From an uncultured Carnobacterium sp. (GTDB lineage Bacteria > Bacillota > Bacilli > Lactobacillales > Aerococcaceae), in NCBI GenBank assembly GCA_937923125.1, contig CALALK010000041.1, positions 1 to 5,278 of the forward strand: 5,278 bases of DNA, given 5' to 3'. Both the position numbers and the translations under genes were made by a program. Under the pieces are notes generated by a model. The model ran no database searches. It was not told the origin of the DNA and saw only the letters and a list, made by a program, of their open reading frames with translations. Shown piece after piece: positions 1-5,278 of the stretch (positions within the stretch are counted from its first letter, which is position 1; the number at the start of each line of letters is the position of its first letter).

Positions 1-1254
1 AGATTTTTCTTTTACAGAACTTCCTGCTTTAGGATTTGTCTCAACGACTTTTCCTTCTTCAACCGTATCCGACTTCACCTTTTGGACATCCGACACTTCA
101 AGATTAGCATCTGCCAGTTTTACTTTTGCGTCTGCTTCAGTAAGATTTGTTACGTCTGGAACTTTCACATCTTTTGGAGAAGATTGAATAAATGCATAAA
201 TTGCTACGCCACTAATCAGTAAGAATAGTAACAATAAAATCCATGGCCATTTTCTTCTTTTCTTCTTTGGCTTCTCTTCGACGACTTTCTTTTCTTCGTC
301 AAATTGAATTTCTGGAACTTCTTTACTTGTTGCTGGCACCTTACGAGGGATTGGCCCTGTCGCAATCGGTTGTAAAACTCTTGTTTCCTGACTTAATGCA
401 GTCGGTTTAAACATCGGTTCGTGTAAGCGTTCAGGACTCAAGCATGTTTGTAAATCTTCCAACATCTCTTCACAACTGCTATAGCGATCAAGTGGTTCTT
501 TTGCTGTTGCTTTTAGAACTACATTCTCTAAGCTTTGCGGAACGGTTGGTAACATGAGTGAAATTCGAGGAAGTGGTTCTTGGAAATGTTTCAACGCAAT
601 TGAAACAGCAGATTCCCCTTCAAATGGAACTTCTCCAACGAGCAGCTCGAACAATACAATCCCTAATGCGTAAATATCTGTGCGAATGGTTGCCATTCCA
701 CCTCTTGCTTGTTCAGGAGATAAATAATGAACCGAACCAAGTAACGTGTTCGTTTGTGTCAATGACGTTTCAGAAAGTGCAATCGCAATTCCAAAGTCCG
801 TAATCTTCACATTTCCATTTTTATCAATAAGAATATTTTGAGGTTTGATGTCTCTATGGATGATTCGGTTATGATGAGCCGCTGCAATTGCAGAAATTAC
901 TTGCGTCATAATTCGAACAGCTTCGCGAGGAGGAAGTGGTCCTCTTTCACGAATGTACTCTTTCAAATCCGTTCCTTCAACATATTCCATTACAATATAA
1001 TTGGTACCATTCTCTTCTCCAACATCATATACACTCACAATGTTTGGATGAATCAATTGAGTTGCAGATTGTGCTTCTCTTTGAAAACGTCTCATGGCTG
1101 CATCATTTGTACGGAAGTCTAAACGTAATACTTTCAGTGCCACGGGTCTTTCTAGAATTAAATCTTGCGCTAAGTATACAGTGGCCATTCCACCGGTCCC
1201 TACATGAGACTTGATTTTATAACGTCCACCGACTGTTTTCCCTGGTTCAATCAT
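1..1254 (-). CDS. pknB: PASTA-domain transmembrane Ser/Thr protein kinase (PknB/PrkC/StkP family), C-terminus cut by window edge
   Basis: This is a membrane-anchored eukaryotic-type Ser/Thr kinase; the 418 codons in the window stay open to base 1. Read by eye, residues about 12-270 are the kinase domain. They show the glycine loop GTGGMATV (19-26), the ATP-binding lysine in VALK (K41), the helix-C glutamate E60, HRDIKPQN with catalytic D135, DFG at 153-155, and SPE at 179-181. The activation loop has several candidate phosphosites (T163, S164, T166, T168, T170). A polar linker of about 60 residues ends in the basic run KKKRRK (330-335), followed by one membrane helix (about 336-356, N-in/C-out). 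The first PASTA repeat starts near residue 362 with VKVPDV; in this family these repeats bind muropeptides or lipid II outside the cell. Known relatives carry three to five repeats, so much of the ectodomain is missing here. The ATG overlaps the phosphatase stop as ATGA and has a strong Shine-Dalgarno site. The family call is near certain; the repeat number is unknown. Confidence 0.96.
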   Translation of the reverse strand, partial: MIEPGKTVGGRYKIKSHVGTGGMATVYLAQDLILERPVALKVLRLDFRTNDAAMRRFQREAQSATQLIHPNIVSVYDVGEENGTNYIVMEYVEGTDLKEYIRERGPLPPREAVRIMTQVISAIAAAHHNRIIHRDIKPQNILIDKNGNVKITDFGIAIALSETSLTQTNTLLGSVHYLSPEQARGGMATIRTDIYALGIVLFELLVGEVPFEGESAVSIALKHFQEPLPRISLMLPTVPQSLENVVLKATAKEPLDRYSSCEEMLEDLQTCLSPERLHEPMFKPTALSQETRVLQPIATGPIPRKVPATSKEVPEIQFDEEKKVVEEKPKKKRRKWPWILLLLFLLISGVAIYAFIQSSPKDVKVPDVTNLTEADAKVKLADANLEVSDVQKVKSDTVEEGKVVETNPKAGSSVKEKS

Positions 1255-2000
1255 TGTTCTACCTCCTCCCTAGCAGTGTATTTTGCAATCGCAACGGTTA
1301 TATTGTCACGACCACCAGCTTCATTTGCAGCCTCTACAGCTTTAATCGCCTGAGTTTCTACATCTGAATAATTCCCTAAAATCTCTTTAATATATTGATC
1401 TTCAATCATATTTGACAGACCATCTGAACAAAGGAAAATCGTATCTTCGTTCTTCAGGCTCACTCTTACAAAATCAATTTGAACATTGAGTGTAATTCCT
1501 AAAGACTGCGTTACAATATTTCTTTGTGGATGACTCTTAGCTTCTTCCTCTGTAATTTCCCCTGATTTAAGAAGCTCTTGTACGAGTGTATGATCTTCTG
1601 TTAATTGTTTAATTTGAAAATTGCGATACAAATAAGCACGGCTATCACCGACGTTTGCAATTAATAATTCAGAACCGATGACTACAGCAACTACAATTGT
1701 TGTTCCCATTCCATCTAACTCACGATATTGATTCGCTTTTTGAAAAATACGATCATTTTCGGCCTGAATATTTTTAACGAGCCATTGATAAGCGGCTTCT
1801 GTATCCGTAATACTTTCTTCTTCCCAACGTTTTCCCAAATGCGATAATGCCATAGCACTTGCTACATCCCCAGCATTATGCCCACCAATTCCGTCACATA
1901 CGACGATCATCGGTACGTTTTGAGTATTCAAAAAATATCCGGCAGCATCTTCATTTACGGTACGTCTCTGGCCGACGTCACTCTTGATGGCTATCTTCAT
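1251..2000 (-). CDS. stp: PP2C-family (PPM) Ser/Thr protein phosphatase, Stp/PrpC/PppL type
   Basis: This is a cytosolic metal-dependent phosphatase that, in this family, removes phosphate from the partner PASTA kinase and its substrates. At 249 residues it is full length for bacterial single-domain PP2C enzymes. The metal-centre motifs are all visible: SDVGQRRTVNED near the N-terminus (D18), CDGIGGH with D36 and G37, GDSRAY (118-123), CSDGL with D193, and GGRDNIT with D232. The segment LTEDHTLVQELLKSGEI followed by HPQRNIVTQSLG (133-168) is the flap and helix region typical of the PrpC/PstP subgroup. Isoleucine at 38 replaces the more usual methionine of DGMGG, a conservative change. There is no signal peptide or membrane segment. 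The gene starts 20 nt after rsmB with a strong ribosome binding site, and its TGA stop is embedded in the kinase start (ATGA). No active-site residue appears to be missing. Confidence 0.96.
   Translation of the reverse strand: MKIAIKSDVGQRRTVNEDAAGYFLNTQNVPMIVVCDGIGGHNAGDVASAMALSHLGKRWEEESITDTEAAYQWLVKNIQAENDRIFQKANQYRELDGMGTTIVVAVVIGSELLIANVGDSRAYLYRNFQIKQLTEDHTLVQELLKSGEITEEEAKSHPQRNIVTQSLGITLNVQIDFVRVSLKNEDTIFLCSDGLSNMIEDQYIKEILGNYSDVETQAIKAVEAANEAGGRDNITVAIAKYTAREEVEQ
1261..1267 (-). promoter_or_regulatory. Ribosome binding site of the PASTA kinase gene
   Basis: On the minus strand AGGAGGT lies 6 nt upstream of the kinase ATG (1254-1252). It sits inside the last codons of the phosphatase gene, which encode Glu-Glu-Val-Glu-Gln. 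This near-perfect anti-16S match, plus the ATGA overlap, fixes the kinase start and suggests the two genes are translationally coupled while the kinase also keeps strong initiation of its own. Confidence 0.85.
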
Positions 2001-2005
2001 ATTTT

Positions 2006-2012
2006 TCCTCCT
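2006..2012 (-). promoter_or_regulatory. Ribosome binding site of stp
   Basis: AGGAGGA on the minus strand lies 5 nt upstream of the stp ATG (2000-1998), in the 20-nt gap after the rsmB TAA stop. It is a consensus Shine-Dalgarno site and supports the chosen start, which also begins exactly where the PP2C family usually begins (MKIAIKSDVGQ). Confidence 0.85.
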
Positions 2013-2020
2013 GTTGCGAA

Positions 2021-3343
2021 TTATTTTCTTACCATCCTTGCGATGAAAAATCCATCCGTATGATATTCATGCGGTAGAATAGTAAGCATCGGATTCTCCA
2101 TTGTACAGCCAAATTCTTCGATTGGTTGCACCTCAAATTCCGGATGTCCTTCTAAAAAACTGTGGACTACTTCTTCGTTTTCTCCCTTGTTAATTGTACA
2201 AGTAGAATAAATCAGTTTTCCACCTTTCTTTACCATTGTAGCAATTGAAGACAAAATTTCCAACTGTATTTTTGTTAAATTTGTTAAATCTTCACTATTT
2301 TTTGTGTATTTTATATCTGGTTTACGTCGCATCAGACCTAAACCTGAGCACGGAGCATCCACAAATACCGCATCAAAACTTTCTTCTTTAAATAACTCTT
2401 TTGCTTTTCTAGCATCAAGAGCATGTGTATGAATACGGTCTTCTACTCCTAGACGTTTAGCATTTTGATGGATTTTACGTAATTTATTTTCATGTAAATC
2501 TAACGCCTCAACTAGTCCACCCTCTTTGGCTACTAAATAGCTAGCAAAATGAGTGGTTTTCCCTCCAGGAGCAGCACATGTATCGAGCACTTTATCTCCA
2601 GGGTGCAACCCTCCTACTTGAGCCACCAATGAGGAAGACTCATCTTGAACCGTTATGATTCCCTCCTTGAATGCTTTTGATTGCAGTAAATCCCCTTCTT
2701 CGACAATCACTGCACGAGGAGACAACTTACTCGGCTGAACCGTTACGCCTTCTTCTTTTAGAAGAGTTTGTGCTTCTTGAATGGACATATTTGGATTTTG
2801 AACACGCGCGCTTAAATGTGGCGCAATATTTAAACTTGGGAAAATTTCTCTAGCTTCTTCCCCATATTGTTCAAATAATAAATCTACAATCCAGCGTGGC
2901 ATACTATATTCGACACTCAAGCGTTCACGTTCATCTTCAATAGAAGAAACGCCATCAAATCCAGCACGTTGCACATTTCTAAGAACACCATTGACGAATT
3001 TTGCAATTCCTTGATGGCCACGTTTCTTAGCAATCTGTACTGCTTCATAAATGGCTGCGCGATCTGGAACACGGTCAAGATACGCCATTTGGTATACAGT
3101 CATTCGTAGTAAACTGAGTACCCATAGTTCCATTTTCTTTTGTTTCTCGATAAATGGTTTTAAATAGAAGTCTAATGTCAATTTACGCTGAATCGTTCCG
3201 TAGAATAATTCCGTTAATAACCCTCTGTCTCTTGCATCCAATTTATGTTTTTGTAACACGTTTTGAAAAGCAACTGTCGAGTATGCTTGATTCTTTTCTA
3301 CATTCGTTAATAATTCTACGCAAATGTCACGTACATTACTCAT
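2021..3343 (-). CDS. rsmB: 16S rRNA (cytosine-C5) methyltransferase RsmB (Sun/Fmu family)
   Basis: RsmB is an S-adenosylmethionine-dependent enzyme that methylates one cytosine of 16S rRNA (C967 in E. coli numbering). The 440-residue length is typical of the family. Residues about 1-130 are a NusB-like helical RNA-binding domain (ARDRGLLTELFYGTIQRKLTLD, then KFVNGVLRNV). A linker domain follows, then the Rossmann-fold catalytic domain from about residue 245. The catalytic domain shows the SAM loop VLDTCAAPGGKT (252-263), the acidic strand-2 region ALDLHENKL, and DAPCSGLG (329-336) with conserved C332. It also has IYSTCTINKGENEEVV with the probable nucleophile C382. Having both cysteines identifies an RNA m5C methyltransferase, and the NusB-like extension points to RsmB rather than RsmF. 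The start overlaps the end of fmt by 8 nt and has a GAGGGA site 7 nt upstream. It looks intact. Confidence 0.96.
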   Translation of the reverse strand: MSNVRDICVELLTNVEKNQAYSTVAFQNVLQKHKLDARDRGLLTELFYGTIQRKLTLDFYLKPFIEKQKKMELWVLSLLRMTVYQMAYLDRVPDRAAIYEAVQIAKKRGHQGIAKFVNGVLRNVQRAGFDGVSSIEDERERLSVEYSMPRWIVDLLFEQYGEEAREIFPSLNIAPHLSARVQNPNMSIQEAQTLLKEEGVTVQPSKLSPRAVIVEEGDLLQSKAFKEGIITVQDESSSLVAQVGGLHPGDKVLDTCAAPGGKTTHFASYLVAKEGGLVEALDLHENKLRKIHQNAKRLGVEDRIHTHALDARKAKELFKEESFDAVFVDAPCSGLGLMRRKPDIKYTKNSEDLTNLTKIQLEILSSIATMVKKGGKLIYSTCTINKGENEEVVHSFLEGHPEFEVQPIEEFGCTMENPMLTILPHEYHTDGFFIARMVRK

Positions 3344-4292
3344 GGTTTAATCCCTCAAAAGCGGCATCATCCTTCAACCATTCTGAAAATCCATTCATAA
3401 ATGCCTTCGCATCCATTTGAGCTTTTCCTGCTGGTTGAAGACGTGTAATCTCAAGGACAGTTCCGCCTCCACAAGCCACATATAGACGTCCGCCTTCTAC
3501 AAATAAGCTTCCTGGTGCTTTAGTCGTTTGTTTATCCGTTAAAGCAACACCCCACATCTTCACACGATTCCCATTTAAAATCGTAAAAGATGTTGGCCAT
3601 GGACGTAACCCACGAACGAAGCAATCTACTTCACTCGCCGTTTTATTCCAATCAATTTGCTCTTCGTCTCTTGAAATGTTTGGAGAGAACGATACTAGCG
3701 CTTCATCTTGCTCCACTTCAGTAATCGTTCCAGCAAATAACGCTGGTAAGGTTTCAATCAGTAAGTCTGCTCCAACGACGCTTAATTTTTCAAACATACT
3801 AGCGACGTCATCTTCACCAGTAATTGGAATGGCGCGTTGTGAAATAATCGCACCCGCATCCATCTTCGCAACCATTCGCATAATGGTTACGCCAGTTTCT
3901 TTGTCCCCATTCATAATCGCGTAATGAATTGGCGCTCCTCCACGATATTTTGGCAGTAGCGACGCGTGAACGTTCACCGCCCCAAAACGTGGGAAGTTTA
4001 AAAACTTCGTTGGCAAGAATTGACCATAAGCTGCTGTTACAATTAAATCTGCATCTAGTTGCATCAACGCTTCCAATTCCTGCGACCCACTTAATTTTTC
4101 AGGTTGATAGACAGGAATATCATGCTCCAATGCCACTACCTTCACAGGAGTTGGTGTAATGATCTTCTTACGTCCAACTGCACGGTCTGGTTGTGTGACA
4201 ACGGCAATCACTTCAACTGTTTCATCATCAATTAATCGTTTCAAAACACCTGTTGAAAACTCAGGCGTTCCCATAAAAATAACTTTCTTCAT
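3336..4292 (-). CDS. fmt: Methionyl-tRNA formyltransferase
   Basis: Fmt transfers a formyl group from 10-formyl-tetrahydrofolate to the amino group of initiator Met-tRNA in the cytosol, preparing it for translation initiation. The 318-residue length matches the family. The N-terminal formyltransferase domain (about 1-185) opens with KVIFMGTPEFS (3-13) and QPDRAVGRKK (34-43), the latter in the loop that contacts tRNA. It carries the catalytic trio N107, H109 (in NVHASLLPKYRGGAPI) and D145 (in MDAGAII). The smaller C-terminal tRNA-binding domain starts at about residue 205 and includes ISRDEEQIDW and VRGLRPWPTSFT. A related formyl- or hydroxymethyl-transferase is unlikely because both domains and the LLPKYRGGAP signature are present. 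The start is 9 nt after the priA stop. In many Bacillota the deformylase gene def sits just upstream, but here there is no room for it. Confidence 0.97.
   Translation of the reverse strand: MKKVIFMGTPEFSTGVLKRLIDDETVEVIAVVTQPDRAVGRKKIITPTPVKVVALEHDIPVYQPEKLSGSQELEALMQLDADLIVTAAYGQFLPTKFLNFPRFGAVNVHASLLPKYRGGAPIHYAIMNGDKETGVTIMRMVAKMDAGAIISQRAIPITGEDDVASMFEKLSVVGADLLIETLPALFAGTITEVEQDEALVSFSPNISRDEEQIDWNKTASEVDCFVRGLRPWPTSFTILNGNRVKMWGVALTDKQTTKAPGSLFVEGGRLYVACGGGTVLEITRLQPAGKAQMDAKAFMNGFSEWLKDDAAFEGLNHE
3351..3356 (-). promoter_or_regulatory. Ribosome binding site of rsmB, inside fmt
   Basis: GAGGGA on the minus strand lies 7 nt before the rsmB ATG (3343-3341), within the last codons of fmt. 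The match is good but weaker than those of stp and the kinase. With the 8-nt fmt/rsmB overlap it suggests re-initiation by ribosomes finishing fmt. Confidence 0.7.
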
Positions 4293-4295
4293 TTT

Positions 4296-4302
4296 TCACC
4301 TC
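4296..4302 (-). promoter_or_regulatory. Ribosome binding site of fmt, overlapping the priA stop
   Basis: GAGGTGA on the minus strand precedes the fmt ATG (4292-4290) with a short spacer of 3-5 nt depending on the core chosen. Its first G is the last base of the priA TAG stop (4304-4302), so termination of priA and initiation of fmt occur at nearly the same place. Confidence 0.7.
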
Positions 4303-5278
4303 TATAAGAAATGTTGTGGTTCCATATCAATCGTCATGAGTAATTTCTTTGAACCCACTTCTTGCGTTTCCATCATCAGTTGTTCAAGAAACTCTTGTAG
4401 TTGCGGTTCGTTTTTGTATTTCACAATAATTTGGAAATAATAACGATTATTCATTCGCGCAATCGATTTAGCAGTCGGGCCTAACACAACTGCATTTGGC
4501 GACACGTTCGCCTTCAACGCCTTATGCACTTCGATAGCTTTCTTCAACGCCACTCCTTCTTCTTCACTTGAGAAAGTAATCATCGTTGTAAAGAAGTACG
4601 GTGGGTAATTTGCCATATGACGCATCCGCATCTCTGTTTCAAAGAATCGCTCATACTGATGACCTTGTGCTAATTGAATCGCGTAGTGCGTTGGGTTATA
4701 AGTTTGGATAAATACCTCACCTGGTTTATCCCCACGCCCTGCACGTCCTGAAACTTGAGTCAGTAGTTGGAATGTTTTTTCCGAACTTCTAAAGTCAGGA
4801 ATATTCAGCGCTGTATCCGCATTAATCACACCTACAAGCGTTACGTTTGGATAATCAAGACCTTTCGCAATCATCTGAGTTCCAATTAAAATATCGGCTT
4901 CTTGATTCTCGAACTGTTTCAGAATCGCTTCATGTTGCCCTTTACGTCTTGTCGTATCCACGTCCATTCGCACAATGCGCGCATCTGGGAATACTTCTTG
5001 CAATTCTTCTTGCACCTTTTGCGTTCCTGTTCCAAAATAACGAATTTGTCGACTATGACATTTCGGACAGAAATTAGGAATATGTTCTTCATGACCACAA
5101 TAGTGACATTTCATACTTCTCGTATCCATATGAAGCGTTAATGAAATATCACAATTTGGGCATTCCAAAACCGTTCCACAATCACGACAAAGTACAAATG
5201 AAGAATATCCGCGTCGGTTCAATAGTAAGACACTTTGCTCTCCTCGTTCTAATCGTTTTTCGACTGCATCTAGCAAAG
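4302..5278 (-). CDS. priA: Primosomal protein N' (replication restart helicase PriA), C-terminal part, N-terminus cut by window edge
   Basis: PriA is a 3'-to-5' superfamily 2 DNA helicase that recognises stalled or repaired forks and starts reloading of the replicative helicase. The window holds about the last 325 codons of a protein usually 730-810 residues long. In window numbering (residue 1 is the codon at 5276-5274), RRGYSSFVLC leads into eight zinc-binding cysteines in CxxC pairs at 30/33, 39/42, 57/60 and 70/73. These belong to the two-zinc insertion that is diagnostic for PriA. Helicase motif V follows (ILIGTQMIAKGLDYPNVTLV, 128-147), then motif VI in TQVSGRAGR (172-180), and finally the C-terminal domain ending EPQHFL. 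The Walker A and DEAH motifs lie outside the window. The codon at 5276-5274 is TTG and, by family alignment, is an internal leucine rather than a start. The reading frame has no stop before the edge. fmt follows after 9 nt. Confidence 0.97.
   Translation of the reverse strand, partial: LLDAVEKRLERGEQSVLLLNRRGYSSFVLCRDCGTVLECPNCDISLTLHMDTRSMKCHYCGHEEHIPNFCPKCHSRQIRYFGTGTQKVQEELQEVFPDARIVRMDVDTTRRKGQHEAILKQFENQEADILIGTQMIAKGLDYPNVTLVGVINADTALNIPDFRSSEKTFQLLTQVSGRAGRGDKPGEVFIQTYNPTHYAIQLAQGHQYERFFETEMRMRHMANYPPYFFTTMITFSSEEEGVALKKAIEVHKALKANVSPNAVVLGPTAKSIARMNNRYYFQIIVKYKNEPQLQEFLEQLMMETQEVGSKKLLMTIDMEPQHFL

Noticed and set aside
220..300. Pyrimidine-rich run (tttcttcttttcttctttggcttctcttcg) resembling a low-complexity tract
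   Set aside because: On the coding strand it is simply the Lys/Arg/Glu-rich juxtamembrane segment of the kinase (ending KKKRRK), a normal cytoplasmic flank of the membrane helix.
558..1214. Plus-strand ORFs of 81, 94 and 92 codons opposite the kinase gene
   Set aside because: They lie antisense to a clear kinase domain, have no ribosome binding site I can recognise and no recognisable protein features; they are shadows of the minus-strand coding sequence.
1878..2063. Plus-strand 61-codon ORF spanning the stp/rsmB junction
   Set aside because: It is antisense to the start of stp and the end of rsmB, and its composition is explained by their codons; no initiation signal is visible.
2272..2289. 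Perfect tandem 9-bp repeat (ttgttaaat twice) within rsmB
   Set aside because: It encodes an in-frame Leu-Thr-Asn-Leu-Thr stretch in a variable part of the protein. Two copies in AT-rich coding sequence are not evidence of a functional repeat.
3154..5141. Plus-strand ORFs of 76-93 codons opposite rsmB, fmt and priA
   Set aside because: All are antisense to conserved genes with intact motifs and show no homology-like motifs of their own.
5274..5276. Apparent start of a 324-residue priA-like ORF near the right edge
   Set aside because: The codon is TTG and the frame stays open to the edge; the preserved zinc-binding and motif V/VI region shows this is the middle of PriA, so the apparent start is an artefact of the window boundary.

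Overview
This window looks like an ordinary, conserved chromosomal segment of a low-GC Gram-positive bacterium (Bacillota, most likely Lactobacillales). That call rests on the AT-rich sequence, strong AGGAGG-type ribosome binding sites, and the gene order priA-fmt-rsmB-stp-PASTA kinase. In Bacillus subtilis def (between priA and fmt) and rlmN (between rsmB and the phosphatase) interrupt this order; neither is present here, which fits a lactic-acid-bacterium arrangement better. I cannot name the genus from sequence alone.

All five genes lie on the minus strand, so they read from right to left. Transcription enters at the right edge in the middle of priA (C-terminal part of the primosomal helicase, 5278-4302). 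It then passes through fmt (methionyl-tRNA formyltransferase, 4292-3336), rsmB (16S rRNA m5C methyltransferase, 3343-2021) and stp (PP2C-type Ser/Thr phosphatase, 2000-1251). It leaves the left edge inside a transmembrane PASTA-domain Ser/Thr kinase (1254-1, C-terminus missing). Coding is almost continuous: the junctions are a 9-nt gap, an 8-nt overlap, a 20-nt gap and a 4-nt ATGA overlap. No stretch above 20 nt lacks a gene, and I see no room for an intergenic terminator or promoter. The whole window is probably part of one polycistronic transcript.

The genes fall into two functional groups. PriA, Fmt and RsmB serve replication restart, translation initiation and ribosome modification. Stp and the kinase form an opposed phosphatase/kinase pair that senses the cell wall through extracellular PASTA repeats and controls growth, division and envelope synthesis. 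I found no mobile element, CRISPR array, RNA gene or foreign-looking insertion, and no sign of an undescribed system. The findings below are modest points about operon layout and coupling.
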